Source: an uncultured Clostridia bacterium
Lineage (GTDB): Bacteria; Bacillota; Clostridia; Oscillospirales; CAG-272
NCBI GenBank assembly: GCA_904502055.1
Contig: CAJGDZ010000096.1
Coordinates: 1-6,655 of the forward strand
Length of the DNA: 6,655 nucleotides
Direction: 5' to 3'
Part shown: one piece after another, positions 1 through 6,610 of the stretch
Position numbering within the stretch: the first letter of the stretch is position 1
How the letters are laid out: every line of letters starts with the position of its first letter
Position numbers and translations under genes: made by a program
The notes under the pieces: generated by a model
What the model was told of the DNA's origin: nothing
The model's input: only the letters and a program-made list of their open reading frames with translations
The model's database searches: none

Positions 1-3
1 GAA

Positions 4-172
4 TGACTGCCTAAATGGCAGTCAGAGCCCGAGCGTGACCGAGCCGCAGTGAGATAGGGACCGCCTGTGGCGGTGGAAGGAGCCTGCGCGACTTCATTGT
101 GCTTGCAGACTCTACTATCGCGCGGGCTCCCTCAGTCGCCTACTCGGCGCCAGCTCCCTCCCGGAGGGAGCC
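4..172. repeat. Multi-hairpin intergenic element, probably a dispersed palindromic repeat
   Basis: This stretch is dense in inverted repeats and has no credible coding sequence. Visible stems are: 4-11 with 17-24 (8 bp, perfect, loop TAAAT); 60-65 with 69-74 (6 bp, loop TGT); 79-91 with 118-130 (13 bp with one G-U wobble, loop of 26); and 153-161 with 163-171 (GCTCCCTCC and its complement). Alternative pairings compete with these: 125-133 can pair with 164-172, and 25-31 with 123-129. The right part, with its CTCCCTC/GAGGGAG arms, resembles short palindromic intergenic elements I associate with clostridial genomes; that resemblance is from memory and unchecked. It could instead be a structured RNA or leader upstream of the operon. 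None of the hairpins has a strong T-run, although the last is followed by CTTTC, so a weak terminator of an upstream gene is possible. Confidence 0.5.
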
Positions 173-269
173 TTTCATCCGATAACGTTCGTGCAAGCAT
201 AGCCATTCAAACACTCCGATAAATCAAAATTTGAAGTATATAAAAATCCGAAAAGGAAGGAGGCTATAT
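173..269 (+). other. A/T-rich leader before the flotillin operon
   Basis: The sequence between the hairpin element and the first gene is much richer in A and T than its surroundings, which suits a promoter and 5' untranslated region. TATATAAAAA at 237-246 could hold a -10 box, but I find no matching -35 hexamer at 16-18 bases, so I do not call a promoter. A TTG at 231 is in frame with the first gene and would add 13 residues. It has no ribosome binding site, unlike the ATG at 270. Confidence 0.4.
258..263 (+). promoter_or_regulatory. Shine-Dalgarno site AGGAGG that sets the DUF1836 start
   Basis: A full AGGAGG lies six bases before the ATG at 270. This spacing is good and makes that ATG the start, rather than the upstream in-frame TTG at 231. 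Confidence 0.85.
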
Positions 270-848
270 ATGAATGTAAGCATATGCGACGGGAGGATTC
301 CCGGAACGATCCTGAACAAAAGTGATATGGGCAACGTGACGGGCTTAGATTTTCTGTCCAAGATCTTTTACATTTCCGACGGCGTGATGATCGCCGAGAT
401 CCGTCGGATCTCGGGGCTGGATACCTCCACGCTTCAGAACTGGACCAAGCGCGGGTGGCTGGAGAACAGCAAGCTCAAGCGCTACGACATCGATCAGGTG
501 GCGCACATTCTGCTCATCAATATGCTTCGCTCGTGTATGCAGCTGGACCGCATCGCGTTTCTGATCCGTTACATCAACGGAAGCGTCAACGACCGAAGTG
601 ACGACATTATCTGCTATTCGCGGCTTTACGATTATGTCTGCCGCATTTTGGAACGGCTTACCGATGACACGCCGGTGCAAAATATCCGTGCGTGCATCGA
701 GGAGACCATCCGGGACTACGAGGAACGGGTGACGGGTGCGAGAAAGCGCCTATCGAAGGGACTTGAGATCATTGTGGTCGCGTACTACGCGGTGCTTCTC
801 AAGCAGCGCTCGGATCACCTGCTGGATAGCCTGACAGGAAAGGAGTAA
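270..848 (+). CDS. DUF1836 helix-turn-helix protein, putative regulator
   Basis: The product has 192 residues. Residues about 38-75 form a MerR-like helix-turn-helix: the stretch around SGLDTSTLQNWTKRGWL is followed by KRYDIDQ, which resembles the second helix and wing of that fold. Residues 78-104 (HILLINMLR, then LDRIAFLIRYING) and the following DDII...SRLYDYV match the pattern I know from DUF1836 proteins of Firmicutes, about 180 residues long. There is no signal peptide or membrane segment, so it is cytoplasmic. The C-terminal half (about 115-185) looks helical and could be a dimerisation or sensing region. No ligand or target is known to me. It is the first gene of the operon, and the ribosome binding site of the next gene lies in its last codons, so the two are probably translationally coupled. 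Control of its own operon is an inference from position. The family call is firm and the function is open. Confidence 0.87.
   Translation: MNVSICDGRIPGTILNKSDMGNVTGLDFLSKIFYISDGVMIAEIRRISGLDTSTLQNWTKRGWLENSKLKRYDIDQVAHILLINMLRSCMQLDRIAFLIRYINGSVNDRSDDIICYSRLYDYVCRILERLTDDTPVQNIRACIEETIRDYEERVTGARKRLSKGLEIIVVAYYAVLLKQRSDHLLDSLTGKE
839..845 (+). promoter_or_regulatory. Shine-Dalgarno site inside the end of the DUF1836 gene
   Basis: AAAGGAG ends one base before the TAA of the DUF1836 gene and lies seven bases before the ATG at 853. Ribosomes ending the first gene therefore cover the initiation site of the NfeD-like gene, which suggests coupled translation. Confidence 0.8.
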
Positions 849-852
849 CGAT

Positions 853-1458
853 ATGATAGCTTGGTGGAATCAACTGATGCTGGCGCAACAGGTGTTTGCG
901 CTGATTGCCATTCCGTCCACCCTGATTATGCTGATCCAGACGGTCATGCTTTTGATCGGTCTTGGCGGCGAGGGCGACGTGGACGGCGACGTCGACGGCG
1001 ACGAGGTCTTTGAGGGCGGCGGCGACGGACTTGTACTGTTTTCGGTGCGCGGAGTGGTTTCGACGCTCACGGTGATGGGCTGGTCGGCAGTGGCGCTTCT
1101 GGAGACGCTGGCGCCCGCGCTTGCCATCATCATCGCGGCGGTGCTCGGTGTAGCCACGCTGTTTGGCATGGCGTTCCTGATGCGTGCGGTGGCGCGGCTG
1201 CAGAGCTCGGGCAACATCGACGTGGAAAACGCCATCGGCAAGGTGGCCACGGTCTACATCCCCATCCCCGAAAAGGGAAAGGGAACGGGCAAGGTGACCC
1301 TGACGCTTCAGGAGACCTACAGCGAGTTTACGGCGATCACGGTAAATCCCGAACGGCTGGCAACGGGGACGCTTGTCCGCGTGGTGGCGGTAGACGGCAC
1401 GGGCGTGCTGGTGGTCGAGCCGCTGGTCTCCGAGGCAGAAAAGGAGGGCGCGGAATGA
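853..1458 (+). CDS. NfeD-like membrane protein (YuaF/NfeD2 type), flotillin partner
   Basis: The product has 201 residues. Hydrophobic segments at about 12-37, 66-86 and 88-112 are probable membrane helices. An acidic glycine-rich loop (residues 38-60, core GDVDGDVDGD) lies between the first two. Residues about 127-191 are a beta-rich domain with the NfeD OB-fold pattern: IGKVATVYIPI, then GTGKVTL, then GTLVRVVAVDGTGVLVVEP. The protease domain of long NfeD proteins is absent, so this is the short form, as in Bacillus subtilis YuaF. Proteins of this family are encoded next to flotillins and are thought to organise membrane microdomains with them. The flotillin gene is two genes downstream in the same operon, which supports the pairing. 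The stop codon overlaps the next start as ATGA. The acidic loop could bind a divalent cation, but that is only a guess from composition. Confidence 0.87.
   Translation: MIAWWNQLMLAQQVFALIAIPSTLIMLIQTVMLLIGLGGEGDVDGDVDGDEVFEGGGDGLVLFSVRGVVSTLTVMGWSAVALLETLAPALAIIIAAVLGVATLFGMAFLMRAVARLQSSGNIDVENAIGKVATVYIPIPEKGKGTGKVTLTLQETYSEFTAITVNPERLATGTLVRVVAVDGTGVLVVEPLVSEAEKEGAE
976..1002 (+). repeat. 12-base tandem repeat encoding an Asp-Gly loop
   Basis: GACGTGGACGGC at 976-987 is followed by GACGTCGACGGC at 988-999 with one mismatch, then a partial third unit GAC. In frame it encodes D-V-D-G twice plus D (residues 42-50 of the NfeD-like protein). The in-frame tandem duplication explains the periodic acidic loop and could vary in copy number between strains. 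Confidence 0.75.
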
Positions 1459-1982
1459 AAAACAAGGAAATTCCGATCCTCGCGTTTCTGAATTTTTTGT
1501 ATCTTTTGGTTTCGTGCGTGGCGGCGCAGCTGTTTGCCAAGCTGGTGATCCGCTTTACGGTTCTGTTTGTGGAGCTGGACTTTGCGGCGGCATCGGTCAT
1601 TCGCCTGATCGTCCTGCTGGTTGTATCACTCGGGCTCTTTGCCTTCTTTGGTTATAAGGAGGGCTATCGGACGGCCGGCTTTACAAAGGACGAGGCCATC
1701 CCCGCGGCGGGCTTGGCCGCACTTGTGCACCTTTTGCTCGGACTTGTTTTTCGCTTTACCCCGTGGCTGTGCGGCCCTACGCGCCACATCGCCGGTTTTC
1801 TGTCGCTGGGGGCGGCGTACAACGCCACCGAGCGCATCGGGGAGATCCCCTTTGTCGCCCTTCTTCTCGTCGGCCTTTTGATGGCCATCCTTTGGGCGGC
1901 GGGCTATCTTCTTCTCTCATACGTCGGATTCCGTAAGCGTATCCGCGACCGCGGTCTGCTTGTCGGTAACAACGAACAATAA
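1455..1982 (+). CDS. Unrecognised four-helix membrane protein of the flotillin operon
   Basis: I do not recognise this 175-residue protein. It is very hydrophobic, with probable membrane helices at about 7-37, 47-66, 82-102 and 131-156. A polar loop at 67-81 (GYKEGYRTAGFTKDE) and a basic C-terminal tail (about 159-167, FRKRIRDRG) point to a cytoplasmic C-terminus by the positive-inside rule. A stretch at 105-125 contains LCGPTRHIAG and a semi-hydrophobic segment. No catalytic motif is evident. The ATG overlaps the TGA of the NfeD-like gene and has AAGGAGGG (1441-1448) six bases upstream, so the start is secure. Its position between the NfeD-like gene and the flotillin suggests a membrane partner of that complex, an inference from context only. 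A small transporter-like or holin-like protein cannot be excluded. Confidence 0.8.
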   Translation: MKNKEIPILAFLNFLYLLVSCVAAQLFAKLVIRFTVLFVELDFAAASVIRLIVLLVVSLGLFAFFGYKEGYRTAGFTKDEAIPAAGLAALVHLLLGLVFRFTPWLCGPTRHIAGFLSLGAAYNATERIGEIPFVALLLVGLLMAILWAAGYLLLSYVGFRKRIRDRGLLVGNNEQ

Positions 1983-1991
1983 ATCAACAAC

Positions 1992-1996
1992 GGAGG
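1992..1996 (+). promoter_or_regulatory. Shine-Dalgarno site that sets the flotillin start
   Basis: GGAGG lies eight bases before the ATG at 2005. This start is preferred over the in-frame start at 1960, which would overlap the upstream gene by 23 bases and add 15 polar residues ahead of the membrane anchor. Confidence 0.8.
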
Positions 1997-2004
1997 AAAA
2001 AACT

Positions 2005-3411
2005 ATGATTCACAACTCTCTTTTGGCAAGTGGCATTTCGCCCTCGTGGGTCACGCTGATCTGTGTGATCGCCATCGTGATCTTTACCGGTCTTATCGTG
2101 GTGATCTCGCGCTACAAGAAGTGTCCCTCGGACAAGGTTATGGTCATCTACGGTAACGTAGGCACCAACAAGGACGGCACCTCGCGCTCGGCCAAGTGTA
2201 TCCACGGCGGAGCGGCGTTCATCGTGCCGGTCGTGCAGGCGTACGAGTACCTGGATCTGACGCCTCTTTCGATCAGCGTGGATCTTCGCAGTGCGCTGTC
2301 ACGTCAGAACATCCGTGTGGACGTTCCTTCGAGCTTTACGGTCGGTATCTCGACCGAGCCGGGCGTTATGCAGAACGCCGCCGAGCGACTTCTTGGCCTT
2401 AAGATGGTCGAGATCCAGGAGCTGGCAAAGGACATCATCTTCGGTCAGCTTCGTCTGGTCATCGCCACGATGGACATCGAGGAGATCAACACCGACCGCG
2501 ACAAGTTCCTTGACGCGGTATCGGGCAACGTGGAGACCGAGCTTAAGAAGATCGGTCTGAGACTTATCAACGTAAACGTAACCGACATCAACGATGAGAG
2601 CGGCTACATTGCCGCGCTCGGTAAGGAAGCCGCCGCCAAGGCCATCAACGATGCCAAGGTATCGGTGGCCGAGGCAGACCGTAACGGTGCGATCGGTGCG
2701 GCCAACGCCGAGAAGGAGCAGAGGATCAGCGTTTCGCGCTTCAACTCCGAGGCTATCAAGGGCGAGAACCTTGCCAAGGTCGAGGTGGCAGAGTCGGATG
2801 CTACGCGCCGTGAGCGCGAGGCAGAGGCTCTCAAGCGTGCAACCGCGGCCGAGAACATTCAGACGGCAAAGGCTCTTGAGGAGTCCTACGCCGCGCAGGA
2901 GGCCGCCGAGCAGGCAAGAGCCAACCTCGAGAAGGCAAAGCTGGAGGCCGACGTTCTGGTCAAGGCGGAGATCAACAAGAAGGAGATCGAGCTTGCCGCC
3001 GAGGCACGTGCCGAGGAGACCCGTCGCCTTGCCAAGGGTGAGGCCGACGCCATCGTGATGAAGATGGAGGCGCAGGCACAGGGTATGCGCGAGATGATGA
3101 CCAAGCAGGCAGAGGGCTTTGCCGAGATCGTAAAGGCGGCCGGCGGCGCGTCCGACGATGCCGTTCGTATGATGATCGCCGACAAGCTTGAGGAGCTGAC
3201 GCGGATCCAGGTCGAGGCAATCTCCAACCTCAAGATCGACAAGATCACGGTTTGGGACGGCGGAAACACGGGCGACAAGAGCTCGACCGCGAACTTTGTG
3301 TCGGGTCTGATGAAGTCGGTGCCCCCGATGCAGGAGATCTTCGATATGGCCGGTATGAAGCTTCCCGAGTACCTTGGAAAAACCAAGGACGAGGGCGAAA
3401 AGGCCGAATAA
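2005..3411 (+). CDS. floT: Flotillin (FloT-like SPFH/band 7 membrane scaffold)
   Basis: The product has 468 residues. A single hydrophobic anchor lies at about 14-36, followed by RYKKCPSDKVMVIYG, the usual entry to the SPFH/band 7 domain (about 40-205). HGGAAFIVPVVQ (68-78) and the NVNVTDINDESGYIAALG stretch (190-206) are typical of flotillins. Residues about 207-375 form a long Ala/Glu/Lys-rich coiled coil with EA-type repeats, which drives oligomerisation in this family. The C-terminal part carries the IDKITVWDGG motif (411-420), also seen in FloT, and ends with a short helix region around LPEYLG. Flotillins assemble into membrane microdomains that affect fluidity, signalling and protein sorting. 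At 468 residues it is somewhat shorter than Bacillus subtilis FloT (about 509) and longer than FloA (about 331). Together with the linked NfeD-like gene this favours the FloT type. It is the last gene of the operon and is followed by a strong terminator. Confidence 0.93.
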   Translation: MIHNSLLASGISPSWVTLICVIAIVIFTGLIVVISRYKKCPSDKVMVIYGNVGTNKDGTSRSAKCIHGGAAFIVPVVQAYEYLDLTPLSISVDLRSALSRQNIRVDVPSSFTVGISTEPGVMQNAAERLLGLKMVEIQELAKDIIFGQLRLVIATMDIEEINTDRDKFLDAVSGNVETELKKIGLRLINVNVTDINDESGYIAALGKEAAAKAINDAKVSVAEADRNGAIGAANAEKEQRISVSRFNSEAIKGENLAKVEVAESDATRREREAEALKRATAAENIQTAKALEESYAAQEAAEQARANLEKAKLEADVLVKAEINKKEIELAAEARAEETRRLAKGEADAIVMKMEAQAQGMREMMTKQAEGFAEIVKAAGGASDDAVRMMIADKLEELTRIQVEAISNLKIDKITVWDGGNTGDKSSTANFVSGLMKSVPPMQEIFDMAGMKLPEYLGKTKDEGEKAE

Positions 3412-3423
3412 AATCAAAAAGAG

Positions 3424-3454
3424 AAATCCCCCCGCTATGCGGGGGGATTTTTTT
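3424..3454. terminator. Rho-independent terminator, probably bidirectional
   Basis: A perfect 12-bp stem (3424-3435 with 3439-3450) has a TAT loop and a core of CCCCCCGC/GCGGGGGG. On the plus strand it runs into seven T at 3448-3454 and ends the flotillin operon. The A-rich sequence on the left (CAAAAAG, 3416-3422) gives a T-rich tract on the other strand, so the same hairpin can end the convergent hydrolase transcript. The stop codon of that gene (3453-3455) lies in the T-tract. Confidence 0.93.
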
Positions 3455-6400
3455 AGGCTTCGTCAAAGTAGCGGACGATGCCGATGATGTGGTCGCTGAT
3501 GCTCTTAATGGACTTGGCGAAGGCGAGGTATTTGCCCTCGTAGACCGTGAGGAGCGTCTCGGTGTAGCCGTCCGCGGTGTCGGCGCGGCCGAGCGTGAGC
3601 GGCGTGCCGTCCTTCAGCGTGTGAAGGATCGTGCCGCTCGCGGGTGATTCGCTGCTTGGCGTTTCAACCTCATAGCTCTTAAGGGCGAGCAGGGTGCCGT
3701 TTTTATCGTAGGTATAGACCGTGGCGACCGAGCGCAGGGTGGAATTGAAAATGCCCTTGTTTACGTTCTGGTTGGAGGCAATGCCGTCACCGCTCCAGAC
3801 CGTCTCGTATTCGCCCACCTGCTCCTTGGGAATGATGTTGCCGTCCTCGTCCATAAAGTTGGCGGGGCCTGCGTTCACGCCGTAGATGACGTAGGCCATC
3901 CAGATGTCCTTGCCGGTGCTTACCTGGCGGAAAAGGCTCTGGTCGTTGTCGCGCATACGGTACCAGGTCCAGCCCACGCAAGCGCGCGATTCCAGGAGTG
4001 CCAACGTGTAGTGCTCGTAGTAAGCGGCGCGATCGGCCTGTGTTTGCACGAAGATGCCCGCGCCGGTCGAGTTGGCAAGCGGATAGCCGTTGGCATCAAT
4101 GGCGTCCTGCGCTTTGGCAAAGAATTCGGTGACCATAAAGGGAACGCCCGAGTGGCGGTAGAGGTTGACGATGGTGTCGACCGACGGATTGAGTCCGCCG
4201 TAGAGGTTGGCGGTGATCATATCGGCGTAGTAGCCCGCGGCGCGCACCGGCCACTCCTCGGAGAGTGCGTTGAGGTTGGAGCGCGAGCCCATATACATAT
4301 GGTTGGGATCGGCCTTTTTGATGGCCTCGCTCGTGGTCTTGTAGTATCTTGCGTACCAGAAGCCGAGGAACTCGCGGCGGATCTGCTCGTACTCGGGCGA
4401 CTCGCGGTATTTCTCAAGTGTCGGATACGGATCGTTCATGCGCCGCGCCAGCCACGTCCACGCGGTGGCGTAGGAGAAGGCGTTTGTGGGGGTATCCGAG
4501 GGGCTGAGCGTCAGATAGTTGTCCAGCATATGCAGCTCGGAGGGCAGCTCGTTGTCGGTGGTATAGCCGAACACGCGCGGATTGTCCGCGTAGCCGCCGT
4601 TTTGAATGGACGTGCGGAGCGCGTTTTGCGTGAAGGTCACGTAGTCGGGGTCAAACAGACAGACGGTGTTGTTGTAGGGGAAGATGCCGTCGCCCGAGAG
4701 GTGGCCGCGTCCCAGCGAATTCATATAGGCCGTGTTGGCACCGAGCGGCACGACGACCGAAAGGCCGTCCTTTACGGCAAGAAGCGAGGCGGTGGCACTC
4801 ATTTGCGCCACGTTGACGCCCGAGGCCTTAAGGGAAGCGGTCACCTCGGTGAAGAAGGCTTCCGCGGAGCCGTATTTTTCGAGAATGAGCCGTTCCTGGT
4901 TTTGTGTGCCCGAGGTGAACGCCACGTCGTTCATGCCGATGGCGAAGAAGGGGTTGCCCAGCGGGTCGATGACAAAGGGACGGTCAAAATAGGTCTCGAC
5001 GTGGAAGAATCCGGTCGGCTCGCCGTAGAAGCCGGCATTGGTAATGCCGCCGTAGACGTCGTACTCCGAGAGGGTGTCTGCATATTCCGAATCAAGGAAG
5101 GCGCTTCCCGTGCTTGTGCCCAGCGTGCTCAGCGTGCGGACAAATCGGGTTCCGGTCCAGCTGCCTGGCCCTGTGAGTCCGGCGTGTGACCAGGGGTTTT
5201 GTGTCCAGGGGAGCTCCCTGGAAAAGTCGCCCTTGGCCTTGGAGGCACCGTAGCCCTCGGCGGTAAAATCGGGGATATCGTGGTCGATGGGGGTGCCGTC
5301 CGCGTCCAGCGGGCGGATGGCGTCGCGCAGGCCGCCAAACCACTCGTTTACCAGGTGCTCGGCGTAGCCAAACGGCTCGTAGCCCTCGTTTTTGGCCTGA
5401 TCAAGATCCAAGGGGCGGTCGTAGATGGTGGAAACGATCTCGATGTAGGGCTTGAGGTTCAGGCGCGACTCCTTGGAGTGCAGATAGACCAGCGCCGCAT
5501 CCTCGTGACCCTCGGTGGTCAGGCGGAAGGAGACGGTCAGCGAGCCGTCGGCGTTCAGACGCTCCTCGCGGAGGTAGGGAAGGATCTCGACGGTCATATA
5601 CAGGTCGTCCTTGACCGGGGCCGAGCCGATATATTCGCGTGTGTCGGCCAGCTCGCGGAAGTTGGTGTGGTTGAGCGTATGCTCGTCCCAGGCCGCGTCG
5701 GTGGCGTAGAAGAGCATATCGTACAGCTTGACGCCCGCCTTGTTCTCAATGTTTTGTACGCCGATGTTGAGCGTGGCCGAGGCGGCGCTCTCGATGGCCT
5801 TTACCTCGTCGGGCGTGAAGGTGAACTTAAAGTAAGCGGCGCGCTGGGGGTCGTCGCCCCACTCGTCGAGATTCTTGGCCTGGAGAATGGCAGAGCCGCC
5901 AAAATCGGAGGTCAGGTGCGCGGGATTGTCAAAAACAAAGGTGTCGTCGGTGGCAAAGACCTTTTGGAAGGCGGCCTCCTTGCGCGCAAGGATGGGGTAG
6001 CCGTCTCCGTCAAGCGCGCCCTCAAAGGAGAGCGTTGCCGACGTGCCGTAGGCGCGGATGCCGTTTAGCCCCAGCACGTAGGGGCGGACTACCACCTCAA
6101 GGTAGCCGTTTTCGGGGGCAGCGGGAAGCGCGGGGATCTCGATGGCGGCGGCGTAGGTGTATCCGAAGTCCTTGTCCGCATGGTAAACGTTGCCCTCGGC
6201 GTCGGTGAGGCTTTCATAGACCTCCTTGTCGCGTGCCGAGGCTGTCCGCGCGGACACCTTGCCCGTCTCGTCCTTAGAGAGAAGCATGACCTCCACGCCC
6301 ACGCGGTTGAACGCGCGGTCGTTTACGCCGAGAATCGCGCGAAGTGAAAAGCTGCCGTCCTGCGGCTTTGTGGCCTGATAGCCCACAAAATCGGCATATT

Positions 6401-6512
6401 TTCCCGCCTTTGGGGACGCGCTCTTGGCCGAAAGAGGCGTGATGCACATGAGCGCCATCGGCGCGAGAAGTACCGTCATTAAAATGGTTTTGAGAAAAAA
6501 TCGTTTTTTCAT
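3453..6512 (-). CDS. Secreted multidomain glycoside hydrolase, clan GH-A, beta-agarase-like
   Basis: The product has 1019 residues. Residues 1-29 are a signal peptide: MKKRFFLK, a hydrophobic core, and likely type I cleavage after PLSA. There is no lipobox or cell-wall sorting motif, so it is probably released. Residues about 38-165 are a beta-rich domain I cannot name. Residues about 185-360 resemble a DNRLRE/CBM96-type module: FKFTF, the AWDEHTLNHTNF stretch, then HSKESRLNLKPYIEI near its end. The catalytic region spans about 495-880. GFFHVETYFDRPFVIDPLGN and PFFAIGMNDV resemble the beta-agarase (GH50-like) entry. TTDNEL (651-656) gives the likely acid/base E655, and VTEF (794-797) the likely nucleophile E796, 141 residues apart as suits a TIM barrel. 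DPNHMYMGSR (735-744) and GWTWYRMRDND (847-857) fit the same group. The C-terminus (about 920-1019) is beta-rich. The substrate is unknown. Start: ATG with AAGGA ten bases upstream. Confidence 0.85.
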   Translation of the reverse strand: MKKRFFLKTILMTVLLAPMALMCITPLSAKSASPKAGKYADFVGYQATKPQDGSFSLRAILGVNDRAFNRVGVEVMLLSKDETGKVSARTASARDKEVYESLTDAEGNVYHADKDFGYTYAAAIEIPALPAAPENGYLEVVVRPYVLGLNGIRAYGTSATLSFEGALDGDGYPILARKEAAFQKVFATDDTFVFDNPAHLTSDFGGSAILQAKNLDEWGDDPQRAAYFKFTFTPDEVKAIESAASATLNIGVQNIENKAGVKLYDMLFYATDAAWDEHTLNHTNFRELADTREYIGSAPVKDDLYMTVEILPYLREERLNADGSLTVSFRLTTEGHEDAALVYLHSKESRLNLKPYIEIVSTIYDRPLDLDQAKNEGYEPFGYAEHLVNEWFGGLRDAIRPLDADGTPIDHDIPDFTAEGYGASKAKGDFSRELPWTQNPWSHAGLTGPGSWTGTRFVRTLSTLGTSTGSAFLDSEYADTLSEYDVYGGITNAGFYGEPTGFFHVETYFDRPFVIDPLGNPFFAIGMNDVAFTSGTQNQERLILEKYGSAEAFFTEVTASLKASGVNVAQMSATASLLAVKDGLSVVVPLGANTAYMNSLGRGHLSGDGIFPYNNTVCLFDPDYVTFTQNALRTSIQNGGYADNPRVFGYTTDNELPSELHMLDNYLTLSPSDTPTNAFSYATAWTWLARRMNDPYPTLEKYRESPEYEQIRREFLGFWYARYYKTTSEAIKKADPNHMYMGSRSNLNALSEEWPVRAAGYYADMITANLYGGLNPSVDTIVNLYRHSGVPFMVTEFFAKAQDAIDANGYPLANSTGAGIFVQTQADRAAYYEHYTLALLESRACVGWTWYRMRDNDQSLFRQVSTGKDIWMAYVIYGVNAGPANFMDEDGNIIPKEQVGEYETVWSGDGIASNQNVNKGIFNSTLRSVATVYTYDKNGTLLALKSYEVETPSSESPASGTILHTLKDGTPLTLGRADTADGYTETLLTVYEGKYLAFAKSIKSISDHIIGIVRYFDEA

Positions 6513-6522
6513 ACAGTCGCCG

Positions 6523-6527
6523 TCCTT
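6523..6527 (-). promoter_or_regulatory. Ribosome binding site of the hydrolase
   Basis: AAGGA on the minus strand lies ten bases before the ATG at 6512. The match is moderate and the spacing a little long, so translation may be weaker than for the operon genes. Confidence 0.55.
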
Positions 6528-6549
6528 GGGTAATCAAATCTGTTTCCTC

Positions 6550-6578
6550 ATTATAGCATTTTCAGCCCGGCTTGTCAA
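6550..6578 (-). promoter_or_regulatory. Consensus sigma-A promoter of the hydrolase gene
   Basis: On the minus strand, TTGACA (6578-6573) and TATAAT (6555-6550) are separated by exactly 17 bases, with TGC just before the -10 box, an extended -10. Both hexamers match the consensus fully. The expected transcript start near 6543 gives a leader of about 30 bases. A short dyad, AGCC-G-GGCT, fills 6572-6564 of the spacer directly after the -35 box and could be an operator half or chance. So strong a promoter suggests either high expression or control by a repressor. Confidence 0.88.
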
Positions 6579-6610
6579 TGTTTTAACGAAAGGTGAATTT
6601 GAAGTTTGTC

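Noticed and set aside
15..38. Seven-codon leader peptide (ATG to TGA) in the upstream element
   Set aside because: It has no ribosome binding site, lies in the first hairpin, and shows no run of regulatory codons.
4..172. CRISPR-like repeat array
   Set aside because: The palindromes differ in sequence and spacing, with no repeated unit and no spacers of equal length.
228..237. AATTTGAAGT found at both flanks (228-237 and 6596-6605), considered as a direct repeat of a mobile element
   Set aside because: Ten matching bases in A/T-rich intergenic DNA can occur by chance. No transposase, integrase or terminal inverted repeats accompany them.
231..269. TTG start adding 13 residues to the DUF1836 protein
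   Set aside because: It has no ribosome binding site, whereas the ATG at 270 has a full AGGAGG at good spacing.
2299..3417. 372-codon open frame on the minus strand
   Set aside because: It is antisense to the flotillin. Its Leu/Gly-rich, low-complexity translation is a shadow of the Ala/Glu/Lys-rich coiled coil.
4011..5189. 392-codon open frame on the plus strand
   Set aside because: It lies wholly antisense to the hydrolase, whose domains and catalytic motifs are recognisable. Its Val/Gly/Arg-rich translation matches no family and is expected from GC-rich codon bias.
5199..6068. 289-codon open frame on the plus strand
   Set aside because: It is antisense to the N-terminal half of the hydrolase, with no ribosome binding site or recognisable domain.
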